From assembly GCA_037447215.1 (NCBI GenBank), contig JBBIHB010000011.1:1-64000 (forward strand): a DNA stretch of 64,000 nt, given 5' to 3'. This stretch comes from UBA1413 sp037447215 (lineage in GTDB: Bacteria; Bacteroidota; Bacteroidia; Bacteroidales; Prolixibacteraceae). The position numbers and the translations under genes were made by a program. Below, piece after piece: positions 44,836 to 54,609 of the stretch (the first letter of the stretch is position 1; every line of letters starts with the position of its first letter). The notes beneath the pieces are model-generated. The model was not told the DNA's origin. It was given only the letters and a program-made list of their open reading frames with translations, and ran no database searches.

Positions 44836-45403
44836 GATAGCAATAGTTCATCGTTCCGAGATTGTAAGGAGAGGATTTGCGTCGCTTCTGAATGCGATCT
44901 GGAAAAAGGAGATATTCCAGATGGCCGATTTAAAATCGTTTTCGGATTCAGATTGCTGTAGTTCCTATCGGTTGCTTGCGTTTATCGAAGCCTATCAATT
45001 GGCCGATTTTCAATTGTCATTGTCTAACCTTGCGGTGGTGGCTGTTTTTGATGGCGAAAATCAAGATATCCCTGTTAAACAGGCAGGTAAATTTGTCCAT
45101 CTCAGTTCCGATTTCGGAATATTTCAGGAAATTATTTCCGATTTCAGGAAAAATACCCCACAGGAACAGAGAAATGAAAATGAGCTTACCCAACGTGAAA
45201 AAGAAATCCTGCGAATGGTGGCTATGGGTTATTCAAACAAGGAGATTGCTGATACCCTTTTCATCAGTATTCATACTGTTATTACACACAGGAAAAACAT
45301 TACCGGGAAACTGGGCATTAAATCAATATCGGGACTAACGGTTTATGCAATTATCAACCGGTTAATTGATCCGGATTTGATCGATCCCGAAAAATTGATT
45401 TGA
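44825..45403 (+). CDS. LuxR-type transcriptional regulator with degenerate receiver-like N terminus
   Basis: A 192-residue DNA-binding protein. The C-terminal 70 residues are a LuxR/NarL helix-turn-helix (LTQREKEILRMVAMGYSNKEIADTL, then TVITHRKNITGKLGIKS). The N-terminal 105 residues look like a CheY-type fold, but no phospho-acceptor Asp is in a convincing place, so it may respond to something other than phosphorylation, or to the hemerythrin partner. It starts inside the hemerythrin gene (11-base overlap) and is followed by a promoter for mutA. Target genes are unknown. Confidence 0.87.
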   Translation: MENRIAIVHRSEIVRRGFASLLNAIWKKEIFQMADLKSFSDSDCCSSYRLLAFIEAYQLADFQLSLSNLAVVAVFDGENQDIPVKQAGKFVHLSSDFGIFQEIISDFRKNTPQEQRNENELTQREKEILRMVAMGYSNKEIADTLFISIHTVITHRKNITGKLGIKSISGLTVYAIINRLIDPDLIDPEKLI

Positions 45404-45442
45404 AACCCTTATTACCTTTCGGTTAAAATCCTGTAAGTATTT

Positions 45443-45473
45443 ATTGTCTGAGAGGTTTTAAGGGTTAATTTTG
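45443..45473 (+). promoter_or_regulatory. Promoter (-33/-7) of the mutA-mutB genes
   Basis: TTG at 45444-45446 and TAATTTTG at 45466-45473 with 19 bases between. This fits the Bacteroidetes consensus well. The mutA ATG is at 45499. The short leader excludes a cobalamin riboswitch. Confidence 0.7.
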
Positions 45474-45498
45474 TGGCGATTTTCAAAAACAAATAAAT

Positions 45499-47370
45499 AT
45501 GGCAGAAACTATCAACAAACTTCTCGCTGAATTTCCGCCCGTAACCACCCAGCAATGGGAGGAACAAATCGTAGCCGACCTGAAGGGAAAAGATTATGAA
45601 AGAGCCCTGGTCTGGCACACCAACGAAGGTATTTCAGTAAAACCATACTATCGTGCCGAAAACCTCGACGGTTTGGAATTTCTGAATAATGACCCTGGCC
45701 ACTTTCCTTATGTGAGGGGGAACAAACCCGCCAACCAATGGCTTATACGCCAGGATATTCTGGTAACCGATCCTGAAAAAGCCAATAAAAAAGCGCACGA
45801 ACTTTTGGGAAAAGGTGTTAATTCATTAGGTTTTGTATTAAACGAAAAAGTAGGATTAAATTCCGAAAGTCTCGAACTTCTTTTAAATGGGATTTGTCTT
45901 GAAGCTGCCGAAGTGAATTTTGTTTGTGTTTGTTCAAATTGTAACCTTGCCGAAGTATTCAGCCGCTATGTGGATGAGGGCAAATGGGATAATACCAGAG
46001 TTGTGGCTTCAGTATCCAACGACCCTCTTGGAAACTATGCAGTCAAAGGAAAACTTGATGTATGCTGCAGCAATATTGCATTAAGCCATCTGAAACATCA
46101 GATTGAAGTTTCGTCAGTTTTACCGAAACTGAGCATTGTTGCAGTAAATGGCAAAACTTTTGGGAACAGCGGTGCCTCTATTGTTCAGGAGTTGGCTTTT
46201 TCGCTTGCACAGGGAACCGAGTATCTTGAACGCCTAACCGAAATGGGCTTAAATGCCGACTTGGTTGCATCAAAAATAAAATTCAACTTAAGCATTGGCA
46301 GTAATTATTTTATGGAAATTGCCAAATTGCGCGCCGGGCGATTGTTATGGGCACAGATTGTCAAAGCTTTTGGTTCTGAGAAAGATTGTAGCGCCCGTAT
46401 GAAGGTTCATTCCGAAACTTCGGCATTCAATAAAACTGTGTACGATTCATACACCAACCTTTTACGCACCCAGACCGAGGCCATGTCGGCTGCGTTGGGT
46501 GGTGCACATTCTATAACCGTACTTCCTTTTGATGCCCTGTATCAGGAACCGACTGCTTTTTCGGAACGTATCGCCCGAAACCAGCAGATACTTCTAAAAG
46601 AAGAATCGTACATTGATAAAGTAGCCGATCCCGCTGGTGGAGCATACTATATCGAAAACCTCACCACATCGGTGGCTGAACAGGTCTGGAAATTATTTAT
46701 TGAGGTGCAGGAAAAGGGAGGATTTACGGCTGCACTGAAAGATGGTTTTATACAGCGCCAGGTCAGGGAAATGGCTTACCAACGTGATTTGAACATAGCC
46801 ATGCGCCGTGAGAATCTGTTGGGGGTCAATCAGTTCCCGAATTTTGCTGAAGTTATCAAAGGCGAACTGCCATCGTCGGTTTTCGAGCCGGTTGATCTGA
46901 CTTCGACCGAAGCCGAAATCGAAACTTTAAAACCCTACAGGGGAGCTGCTGCATTCGAAGCTTTGCGTTATAAAACTGACCAGTTTGCATTTATAAATGG
47001 CCGGCCAATAGCATTTATGCTCACAATGGGGAACCTGGCCATGCGCAAGGCACGTGCACAATTTGCATGTAACTTTTTTGCAGTGGCCGGTTTCGATGTT
47101 TTGGACAACAACGGATTTACTTCGGTTGACGAAGGTTTGGCAGCGGCCCGTGCTGTAAATTCCAAAATATTGGTAGTATGTAGCTCCGATGAAGAATATG
47201 CCGAAATCGTTCCCGAAGTGGCTTCAAAACTGAATGGCGAAATCCTCGTAGTTGCCGGTAACCCTGCTTGTCGTCCCGAACTTGAAGCATCCGGAGTAAA
47301 GAATTTCATCCATGTACGGTCAAATTTGCTTGAAGAGCTGACCTTTTTTCAGACAATGTTAAATATCTGA
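45499..47370 (+). CDS. mutA: Methylmalonyl-CoA mutase small (beta) subunit
   Basis: A 623-residue subunit of the heterodimeric B12-dependent mutase. The N-terminal part follows the mutase barrel (PPVTTQQWEEQIVADLKGKDYERALVW, then YFMEIAKLRAGRLLWAQIV and VHSETSAFNKT), and a C-terminal cobalamin-binding-like domain (about 490-620) lacks the D-x-H-x-x-G motif, as expected for the non-catalytic subunit. The complex interconverts succinyl-CoA and methylmalonyl-CoA, the route to propionate in Bacteroidetes or the way propionate enters central metabolism. mutB follows after 134 bases. Confidence 0.95.
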   Translation: MAETINKLLAEFPPVTTQQWEEQIVADLKGKDYERALVWHTNEGISVKPYYRAENLDGLEFLNNDPGHFPYVRGNKPANQWLIRQDILVTDPEKANKKAHELLGKGVNSLGFVLNEKVGLNSESLELLLNGICLEAAEVNFVCVCSNCNLAEVFSRYVDEGKWDNTRVVASVSNDPLGNYAVKGKLDVCCSNIALSHLKHQIEVSSVLPKLSIVAVNGKTFGNSGASIVQELAFSLAQGTEYLERLTEMGLNADLVASKIKFNLSIGSNYFMEIAKLRAGRLLWAQIVKAFGSEKDCSARMKVHSETSAFNKTVYDSYTNLLRTQTEAMSAALGGAHSITVLPFDALYQEPTAFSERIARNQQILLKEESYIDKVADPAGGAYYIENLTTSVAEQVWKLFIEVQEKGGFTAALKDGFIQRQVREMAYQRDLNIAMRRENLLGVNQFPNFAEVIKGELPSSVFEPVDLTSTEAEIETLKPYRGAAAFEALRYKTDQFAFINGRPIAFMLTMGNLAMRKARAQFACNFFAVAGFDVLDNNGFTSVDEGLAAARAVNSKILVVCSSDEEYAEIVPEVASKLNGEILVVAGNPACRPELEASGVKNFIHVRSNLLEELTFFQTMLNI

Positions 47371-47387
47371 TGGATGCAAGACAATAA

Positions 47388-47477
47388 GTATCAAATATCG
47401 GGAATAGGGATTTAAAAATTATTGTTTTAGTTGGTGATTCTAAAAGTCTTGATACTTTTAATCTTGATACTTTAAGT
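47388..47477 (+). repeat. Short direct and inverted repeats between mutA and mutB
   Basis: Two tandem 15-base units starting CTTGATACTTT (47448-47462 and 47463-47477), and an inverted copy, AAGTATCAA, at about 47387-47395. This is the only structure in the 134-base gap. It resembles short tandem intergenic repeats found in many Bacteroidetes genomes. Confidence 0.55.
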
Positions 47478-47504
47478 CCTGTAATTCAATAAAAAAGGAT
47501 AATT

Positions 47505-49643
47505 ATGAATCCAGATTTTAAAAATATAAATATCAGAGAAGCGAAGGCAAAGGCATATGGCAAAACCCTTACCGTCAATACCTGGTTAACCCCGGAACTG
47601 ATTCCGGTAAAACCGGTTTATACCAAAGAAGACCTCGAAGGAATGGAGCACATGGAATATGCTGCCGGAATAGCGCCTTATCTCAGGGGGCCGTATTCGA
47701 CCATGTACGTAATCCAACCCTGGACAATAAGGCAATATGCAGGGTTTTCAACCGCCGAAGAATCAAATGCATTCTATCGCCGCAACCTTGCAGCAGGGCA
47801 GAAAGGGCTTTCAGTTGCATTCGACCTGGCAACCCACCGGGGTTACGACTCCGACCATCCACGTGTGGTAGGTGATGTGGGCAAGGCAGGTGTAGCCATC
47901 GACAGCATACTCGATATGAAAATCCTGTTCGATCAGATTCCACTCGACAAAATGTCGGTTTCGATGACAATGAACGGGGCGGTTTTACCTGTTATGGCGT
48001 TCTACATAGTTACCGGCCTTGAGCAGGGCGCCACATTGGAACAGCTTTCAGGAACAATTCAGAACGATATCCTGAAAGAATTCATGGTACGGAACACTTA
48101 CATCTACCCACCCGAATTTTCGATGAAAATTATTGCTGATATTTTTGAGTTTACTTCGAAATATATGCCCAAATTCAATTCCATCTCCATTTCGGGTTAC
48201 CATATGCAGGAAGCCGGTGCAACTGCCGATATTGAAATGGCTTACACTTTGGCCGATGGGCTTGAATACCTTCGTACCGGAATAAAAGCCGGACTCGATA
48301 TTGACTCATTTGCACCCAGGTTATCGTTCTTCTGGGCAGTAGGAATGAACCACTTTATGGAAATTGCCAAAATGCGTGCTGCACGAATGATATGGGCAAA
48401 ACTGGTGAAACAGTTTAACCCGAAGAATCCGAAATCGATGGCATTGCGCACCCACTCGCAAACATCAGGTTGGTCGCTTACCGAGCAGGATCCTTTCAAC
48501 AACGTGGGACGCACGGCAATTGAAGCAATGGCAGCCGCCCTGGGACATACACAGAGCTTGCACACAAATGCCCTCGATGAGGCTATAGCCTTGCCTACTG
48601 ACTTTTCGGCCCGTATAGCACGGAATACGCAGCTCTATATCCAGCAGGAAACCGAAATCTGCAGATCGGTAGATCCCTGGGCCGGATCATATTATGTGGA
48701 AGCTTTGACACACGAAATTGCCCACAAAGCTTGGGCATTGATCGAAGAAGTGGAAAAACTGGGCGGTATGGCCAAAGCCATCGAAACCGGAATCCCGAAA
48801 ATGCGCATCGAAGAAGCAGCTGCACGTACTCAGGGAAAAATCGATAGCGGGACACAGACCATAGTGGGGGTTAATAAATATCGTCTCGAAAAAGAAGACC
48901 CCATTGATATTCTTGAAATTGACAATACTGCAGTACGTCTGGCACAGATCGAAAGGCTCAAGAAGCTGAGGTCAGAGCGCAATGAGGCTGATGTACAGGC
49001 AGCATTGGCTGCCATTGCCGAATGTGCAGCATCGGGCAAAGGAAACTTACTCGAACTGGCCATCGATGCTGCCAGAAAACGTGCATCGCTAGGCGAAATT
49101 TCGGATGCCTGCGAAAAAGTGGCAGGACGTTATAAAGCTGTAATCAGAACCATTGAAGGCGTGTATAAATCAGAAGCACAAGGAAAATCAGAGTTTGCCG
49201 AAGCTCAGGAGCTTGCGCGCAAATTTGCCGAACTGGAAGGTCGTCAGCCACGCATTATGATCGCTAAAATGGGTCAGGATGGGCACGACCGCGGTGCAAA
49301 AGTAGTGGCAACAGGCTATGCCGATTTAGGTTTCGACGTGGATATGGGACCATTATTCCAGACTCCCGAAGAAGCTGCAAAACAGGCTGTTGAGAACGAT
49401 GTTCATGTTCTTGGAGTTTCGTCGCTTGCTGCAGGGCATAAAACCCTGGTACCTGCGGTGATAGAAGAGCTCAAAAAGCTCGGTCGCGACGATATTATGG
49501 TGATTGTTGGTGGAGTAATACCTCCACAGGATTATCAGTACTTATATGACGCAGGGGCAGTGGCCATTTTTGGCCCTGGAACCAGTGTGGCAGCAGCAGG
49601 GAAAAAAATTCTTGAGATACTGTTGGAAACCCACGAAGAGTAG
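47505..49643 (+). CDS. mutB: Methylmalonyl-CoA mutase large (alpha) subunit
   Basis: A 712-residue catalytic subunit. The TIM barrel with GLSVAFDLATHRGYDSDHPRVVGDVGKAGVAI and SISGYHMQEAGATADIEMAY binds substrate, and the C-terminal domain holds the base-off/His-on cobalamin motif MGQDGHDRGAKV (D-x-H-x-x-G, about 592-600). It works with MutA to interconvert (R)-methylmalonyl-CoA and succinyl-CoA. It is 134 bases after mutA, with short tandem repeats between them. No MeaB chaperone or epimerase gene lies next to it. Confidence 0.97.
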   Translation: MNPDFKNINIREAKAKAYGKTLTVNTWLTPELIPVKPVYTKEDLEGMEHMEYAAGIAPYLRGPYSTMYVIQPWTIRQYAGFSTAEESNAFYRRNLAAGQKGLSVAFDLATHRGYDSDHPRVVGDVGKAGVAIDSILDMKILFDQIPLDKMSVSMTMNGAVLPVMAFYIVTGLEQGATLEQLSGTIQNDILKEFMVRNTYIYPPEFSMKIIADIFEFTSKYMPKFNSISISGYHMQEAGATADIEMAYTLADGLEYLRTGIKAGLDIDSFAPRLSFFWAVGMNHFMEIAKMRAARMIWAKLVKQFNPKNPKSMALRTHSQTSGWSLTEQDPFNNVGRTAIEAMAAALGHTQSLHTNALDEAIALPTDFSARIARNTQLYIQQETEICRSVDPWAGSYYVEALTHEIAHKAWALIEEVEKLGGMAKAIETGIPKMRIEEAAARTQGKIDSGTQTIVGVNKYRLEKEDPIDILEIDNTAVRLAQIERLKKLRSERNEADVQAALAAIAECAASGKGNLLELAIDAARKRASLGEISDACEKVAGRYKAVIRTIEGVYKSEAQGKSEFAEAQELARKFAELEGRQPRIMIAKMGQDGHDRGAKVVATGYADLGFDVDMGPLFQTPEEAAKQAVENDVHVLGVSSLAAGHKTLVPAVIEELKKLGRDDIMVIVGGVIPPQDYQYLYDAGAVAIFGPGTSVAAAGKKILEILLETHEE

Positions 49644-49812
49644 AAAAGTGGAAAAGTATTTAAATAGTAAGCCGGGGGAACCAAATTTTTCCGGTTTTTA
49701 TTTAAGAAGTTGGCCTGGCTGGCAATTCTTTTTTTACAAAAATGTATAAGGCCGGTATGACTTTAAATTTGATTTCCTATATTTACCCTTATCGATTAAA
49801 AAACAAGGTACT

Positions 49813-51099
49813 ATGGAAAGACGTTACTTCATCAAAAATGCTGCCTTAGGATCGGCTGCCCTTACATTTCCCTTTTATATTCCCTCACTCGTGGATGAAA
49901 GAAAGATAAAAATAGGACTGATTGGCGCCGGCTGGTATGGTATGGTGGTAACAAAAGCTGCCCTGAAAGTTGGCGGGGTTGATGTGATTGGAGTTTGCGA
50001 TGTGGATTCTGAACATCTGAAAAATAGCGCCGATGAAGTGCAAAAAATACAGGGAACCCGTCCAAAAACCTTCAAAAATTATCAGGAGCTACTCGATATG
50101 AAAGGTCTGGAAGCCGTTATCATCGGTACGCCTCCCCAATGGCATGCACTGCAATTTATTGCTGCCTGCGAAAAAGGGTTGGATATTTTCTGCGAGAAAC
50201 CTCTTTCGTACGATATCCGCGAAGGAATGGCAATGGTTGAGGCCGCCAAAAAAGCTGGCAATATCGTTCAGGTAGGATTTCAGCGCCGCCAGAGCAATGC
50301 TTTCCGGAAAGTTAAAGAAATGATTGGCGAAGGCGCTATTGGTAATGTCCACCAGATAACAGCGCAAATACACTATGTGCCAGTAATGCTTGATACCAAT
50401 ATACAGCAAGCTCCGGCATCGCTCGACTGGGACGAATGGTGCGGGCCGGCGCCAAAACTCGATTATAGGCCAAATATTGCCCACCGGGCATGGCGACTCG
50501 AAAAGGAATATGGCAATGGACACCTGGTTGACTGGGGCATTCATCATATCGATACCATCAGGTTTATCATGGATGAAACTATTCCTACAGAATTTTATAC
50601 TAAAGGAGGCATATTCGAATTTAAAGAAAAAATTACCACACCCGATACACTTACCGCCAATATGGCCTTCAGAAAAGCTCCGGTGGTATGGCAACACCGT
50701 ATGTGGGGCCCCGGCGACAGCAACAGGGATTTTAATAACGGAATATTCTTTCATGGCGAAAAGGCTACGGCATTTGTAGCCGATGCAAAACTGCTCCTTT
50801 TTCATGGAGGAAAAGAAAGCAAAACAGATGATCTTTCGGTTCCGGCAGGAGGAATGCAGGAAACGCACGTGGAGAACTTCCTGAATGCGGTTAAAAATAA
50901 GGATAAGCGATTGATTGACTGTACTCCCGAAGATGCATTCAAATCATCGGCTACCGTACAGTTGGCCATGATTTCGCATTATACCGGTTCGTTGGTGAAA
51001 TGGGATGAAATCAAAAACGAAATTATCGGAAATCCCGAAGCTGCCAAATTAATGAAGAGGGAATACCGGGGGAAATACAAGCATCCATATCAGGGGTAA
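49813..51099 (+). CDS. Gfo/Idh/MocA oxidoreductase with Tat-type signal
   Basis: A 428-residue protein. The N terminus MERRYFIKNAALGSAALTF is a twin-arginine-type signal, so it is probably exported folded with its cofactor to the periplasm. A Rossmann domain follows (IGLIGAGWYGMVVTK, then CEKPL at about 138), with a C-terminal alpha/beta domain containing WGIHHIDTIRF. It is expected to use NAD(P) to oxidise or reduce a sugar or cyclitol; exported Bacteroidetes members include glycoside-cleaving and inositol-related enzymes, so the substrate is open. It is unrelated by position to any sugar locus here. Confidence 0.87.
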   Translation: MERRYFIKNAALGSAALTFPFYIPSLVDERKIKIGLIGAGWYGMVVTKAALKVGGVDVIGVCDVDSEHLKNSADEVQKIQGTRPKTFKNYQELLDMKGLEAVIIGTPPQWHALQFIAACEKGLDIFCEKPLSYDIREGMAMVEAAKKAGNIVQVGFQRRQSNAFRKVKEMIGEGAIGNVHQITAQIHYVPVMLDTNIQQAPASLDWDEWCGPAPKLDYRPNIAHRAWRLEKEYGNGHLVDWGIHHIDTIRFIMDETIPTEFYTKGGIFEFKEKITTPDTLTANMAFRKAPVVWQHRMWGPGDSNRDFNNGIFFHGEKATAFVADAKLLLFHGGKESKTDDLSVPAGGMQETHVENFLNAVKNKDKRLIDCTPEDAFKSSATVQLAMISHYTGSLVKWDEIKNEIIGNPEAAKLMKREYRGKYKHPYQG

Positions 51100-51126
51100 G
51101 GTACAGAAAACTTCTTTTGATTTATC

Positions 51127-51399
51127 ATGTTTAAGGATAAACTGTCAGTATTAAAATGGATGTCTGCAATATATTTTCAGGCAGCAACCTGGCCGTCCTA
51201 TATATTCTATTTTCATGGCCCAATTGCCGGTAAAGCCCACCATTATCTCGATAAAGCCGTTGACATGGCCTACCGCCCACTGCGATTTATGAACCAATCA
51301 AACAGATGGAATCCCTTTTCAATTTGTACGGTTAATTTACTAATTGGATGTTTGGAAAGGTGTAGGATATTGAAAAGTAAAATTTTTAGCAGATTTTAG
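51127..51399 (+). CDS. Short uncertain ORF between Gfo/Idh and acyl-CoA ligase genes
   Basis: A 90-residue frame, the only ORF in the 381-base gap 51100-51480. It has a plausible N terminus (FKDKLSVLKWM) and two short hydrophobic stretches, but no recognised domain, and its composition changes towards the end. It may be a remnant or chance frame. Nothing else was seen in the gap. Confidence 0.25.
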   Translation: MFKDKLSVLKWMSAIYFQAATWPSYIFYFHGPIAGKAHHYLDKAVDMAYRPLRFMNQSNRWNPFSICTVNLLIGCLERCRILKSKIFSRF

Positions 51400-51480
51400 G
51401 ATAATTCAAAATCTGGCATTATCTTGCATAACTCAACAGATTGAAAAACAACAGAAATAATTAATTAAATTCAGATCAAT

Positions 51481-53121
51481 ATGGCATCGAACAACTTATC
51501 AAAACTTTACTCCACAGCGTTTGAAAAAAACTGGAATAATACGGTTTTCTCCGATTTTGATGGAGGGGATTTCACCTTCGCAGAGGTTGCAAGCACCATA
51601 AAATCGTTGCATTTGTTCTATCAGGTTTCAGGTATCAGAAAAGGCGACAAAATAGCCGTGCTGGGTCGAAACTCTGCAAAGTGGGGGACGATTTTTCTTT
51701 CGGCAATTACATCGGGGACGGTTATCGTGCCGGTTCTTCCCGATTTTAATGTAAAAGATACCAACCATATCCTGAACCATTCTGAATCGAAAATTGTATT
51801 TGTTTCAAAAACCCTGGTTGACAAAATTCTGCCCGAAGAGGTGGAGAACCTGCAGACCATAATCATCCTCGAAGACTTCACAGTGCATCAGTCGGGCGAC
51901 GAAAGTGCTGCTTTCAAGCTTGCCGATGCGTTTGATTACTACAAAAAGAATCCCCTGAAGCCATCGGAGCTCAGTTTCTTTGAATGGGAAAAAGAAGATT
52001 GTTGTGTTATTTCCTACACTTCAGGTACTTCGGGATTTACCAAAGGTGTGATGATCCCGGAACGCAGCCTGGTATCCAATATTGTTTATGCACAGGAGCA
52101 TATGCCATTACAGCCTGGGCACAAAATTGTATCATTCCTTCCAATGGCGCATGTTTATGGCCTTCTGTTTGAATTCCTTTTCCCTGTTACTCTGGGTTGC
52201 CACATAACATTCCTTGCAAAAATGCCTACACCTCAGGTAATTACGCAAGCGTTCGGAAAAATACAGCCTCACCTGATACTTTCGGTACCCCTGATAATTG
52301 AAAAAATTTACAAAAAGAGGATCTTGCCGACCATTGAAAAACCAATTATGAAAGTTTTGCTTGCCACTCCGGGTATTTCAGGGCTCATTTTGAAAAAAGT
52401 CAGGGCAAAACTGGTAGAAACTTTCGGGGGGCGGTTTTTCGAAATCGTAATAGGAGGTGCGCCCTTAAGCGCCGATGTGGAGAAATTCTTCAAACGGATC
52501 AAATTCCCCTTTACCATAGGTTACGGAATGACCGAATGTGGCCCTCTGATCAGTTACGAAGCATGGGACAAAACCATGACTTCGTCGGCAGGGCGCCTGG
52601 TTGACCGGATGGAGGTACGCATCGATTCGGAGTATCCCTATAATGTTGTAGGTGAAATTCAGGTCAGGGGCGAAAATGTCATGCTGGGGTATTATAAAAA
52701 TGAGCAGGCAACCAAAGAAACGTTTACCGATGATGGTTGGCTTAAAACCGGCGACCTTGGGGTAATCGACGCCAATAATTTTATTTACATCAGGGGCCGG
52801 TCAAAAAACATGATTCTGGGGCCTTCTGGACAGAATATTTATCCTGAAGAAATTGAAGCCAAACTCGCCAACCTACCTTATGTGGCCGAATGTGTGGTGG
52901 TTGACCGGAACCACAAGCTGGTAGCACTTGTTTACCCCGACAAAGAGGCATTGAATACTGATGGCGTTGACGAAGAACAAATACCTATTATTATGGCCGA
53001 AAACCTCAAAAAGCTAAACCATGATTTGCCCAAATATGAGAATGTTTCGGAGATCAAGTTGGTCGATCAGGAATTTGAAAAAACGCCAAAAAAGAATATT
53101 AAACGGTTTAAGTATATGTAG
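51481..53121 (+). CDS. Long-chain fatty acid-CoA ligase (AMP-binding)
   Basis: A 546-residue adenylate-forming enzyme. Core motifs: the P-loop YTSGTSGFTKGV at about 178, GYGMTECGP (A5), the YKNEQATKETFTDDGWLKTGDLG block (A7) and IRGRSKNMILGPSGQNIYPEEIEA (A8). The C-terminal lysine loop PKKNIKRFKYM ends the protein. It activates fatty acids to acyl-CoA in the cytoplasm, for lipid synthesis or oxidation. Exact chain-length preference is not predictable. The beta-helix lipoprotein gene converges on it, with 12 bases between stops. Confidence 0.92.
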   Translation: MASNNLSKLYSTAFEKNWNNTVFSDFDGGDFTFAEVASTIKSLHLFYQVSGIRKGDKIAVLGRNSAKWGTIFLSAITSGTVIVPVLPDFNVKDTNHILNHSESKIVFVSKTLVDKILPEEVENLQTIIILEDFTVHQSGDESAAFKLADAFDYYKKNPLKPSELSFFEWEKEDCCVISYTSGTSGFTKGVMIPERSLVSNIVYAQEHMPLQPGHKIVSFLPMAHVYGLLFEFLFPVTLGCHITFLAKMPTPQVITQAFGKIQPHLILSVPLIIEKIYKKRILPTIEKPIMKVLLATPGISGLILKKVRAKLVETFGGRFFEIVIGGAPLSADVEKFFKRIKFPFTIGYGMTECGPLISYEAWDKTMTSSAGRLVDRMEVRIDSEYPYNVVGEIQVRGENVMLGYYKNEQATKETFTDDGWLKTGDLGVIDANNFIYIRGRSKNMILGPSGQNIYPEEIEAKLANLPYVAECVVVDRNHKLVALVYPDKEALNTDGVDEEQIPIIMAENLKKLNHDLPKYENVSEIKLVDQEFEKTPKKNIKRFKYM

Positions 53122-53133
53122 CGAAAACGAACA

Positions 53134-54456
53134 CTATTGTTTTGACAGCAATGACCAGCCTTCAATCCAGTTGCTTTCACCGAAAGCGCCTTTAAAGTCA
53201 ACTTTCTGAAACCATGAGGAAGGAACCACCGCCAAATTGCCATCAACTTCTTCTTCAGGAAGATAGTTTCCTTTGGCATGGTTTATTTTCGGATCAAGAA
53301 TTTCGTTTTTTCCATTTGAAAAGTGGCCTGCCCATAACTGTTGCATAGTTTCGTTGTAATATCCTGAGAGTTCAAATATGGTTTGGGGCGTTGATAAAGC
53401 CACATTATAAAAAACATTGTTGAATAGGCCAAGCTTTCCGGTTTGCCATTGGTTGAACGAATCGTGTACCAAATCAGTCGATTCGAGTTTTATTCCATGG
53501 TTGTTGTTCAGAAATATTGAATTGGCAAAAATACCTCCTGCATTACGGTCGAAACTGATGCAATAGCCTGCGCCGGTATTTCCGTTTCCGATGAAAGTTG
53601 AATTGAAAATTACAGGTAAGGAATTTGGCAGGGCATCAACCGGGTTCAGGCCTCCGCTGCCTTCAACCAGATGATCGCCTTTATAATTTAATTTTACTGC
53701 CAGCAAGAACTGACCATACCCTGACCAACCCAGGTCATAATCAAAAGCATCGTCGGAACAGCCCGAAACCACCATATGACGCAAGTTTACGGTTCCCCCG
53801 AAAACTTCAACCCCATCATCGGCATTCGAAATCACTTCCACATAATCAATTTCGGTCCCCCGGCCAACCCCTGCAAGGGTCAGGCCATTAATTTCGTTCC
53901 CTTCACCGATATTTGTACCACCATACCTGATGGATACATACTTCAGCACACCTGAATTGTCGTTAGGGTCTTGCCCACCATAATATCCCCTGGGTTCGGC
54001 AATTGTAATCCCTTCCATATAACCTTCGCCGCCACGCAGGTTTATGGGAGCGTTGCCAAGAATGATAAGACCGCCCCAAAGACCACGTGAATCTTTTGAA
54101 ACCGATCCGTTCTGGTCGTCAGCTTCGGCTGTAAATATTATGGGTTCGGAGGGTGTTCCACGGGCAATGATCTTTCCTCCACGCGCCACTACCAGGGCCG
54201 AAGCATTTTCACCTTGGCCTGCCCTGAAACGCACAGTTGTGCCAGGTTCGATGGTAAGTGTTTGACCATCGTTTACAAATACCAATCCTTCGATCAGGTG
54301 CGATTTGTCTTTTTTCCATGTAACCGTGCCTGTTCCCTGTCCATAGTCCTGATATCCAATAAGTGATGGTTCCAGGTAAAATTCGCTTTTGCGGCAACTC
54401 CCGGCTAGCCAGATAGATATTATTAAAATGGTGATATTTATGTATTTAAATCGCAT
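53134..54456 (-). CDS. Outer-membrane lipoprotein with beta-helix-like repeats
   Basis: A 440-residue lipoprotein. Start at 54456 gives a typical signal with lipobox LAGSC (Cys21); the frame opens 12 bases earlier. The mature protein has VFVNDGQTLTIEPGTTVRF, GGKIIARGTPSEPIIFTAEA, GLWGGLIILGNAPINL, YGGQDPNDNSGVLKYVSIRYGG and NADDGVEVFGGTVNLRHMVVSGCSDDAFDYDLGWSGYGQF, a right-handed beta-helix pattern. It is a clear paralogue of the secreted protein at 59058-60692, which instead has a T9SS tail. The two flank a porin and a TonB receptor. Function unknown; a surface ligand-binding or scavenging role is inferred. Confidence 0.8.
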   Translation of the reverse strand: MRFKYINITILIISIWLAGSCRKSEFYLEPSLIGYQDYGQGTGTVTWKKDKSHLIEGLVFVNDGQTLTIEPGTTVRFRAGQGENASALVVARGGKIIARGTPSEPIIFTAEADDQNGSVSKDSRGLWGGLIILGNAPINLRGGEGYMEGITIAEPRGYYGGQDPNDNSGVLKYVSIRYGGTNIGEGNEINGLTLAGVGRGTEIDYVEVISNADDGVEVFGGTVNLRHMVVSGCSDDAFDYDLGWSGYGQFLLAVKLNYKGDHLVEGSGGLNPVDALPNSLPVIFNSTFIGNGNTGAGYCISFDRNAGGIFANSIFLNNNHGIKLESTDLVHDSFNQWQTGKLGLFNNVFYNVALSTPQTIFELSGYYNETMQQLWAGHFSNGKNEILDPKINHAKGNYLPEEEVDGNLAVVPSSWFQKVDFKGAFGESNWIEGWSLLSKQ

Positions 54457-54609
54457 AGCGTAAATCAAACATCATTATCTAAATAACAAATTTCGTAAAT
54501 TGTCAATTCTGAATCAAACTTCCTAAAATAAATTTCAAACAAAAAGTTCTTTCCGAAAGTCAGTCAAATTTGCTTATCCTTCCTGAAGTTGGAAAACATT
54601 GCTGAATTA

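Noticed and set aside
45404..45498. Possible cobalamin riboswitch ahead of mutA
   Set aside because: The leader is under 30 bases after the predicted start of transcription, far too short for this riboswitch, and no B12-box was seen.
50089..50868. 259-codon open frame on the - strand opposite the Gfo/Idh gene
   Set aside because: Antisense shadow; the + strand protein has the complete Rossmann and EKP motifs.
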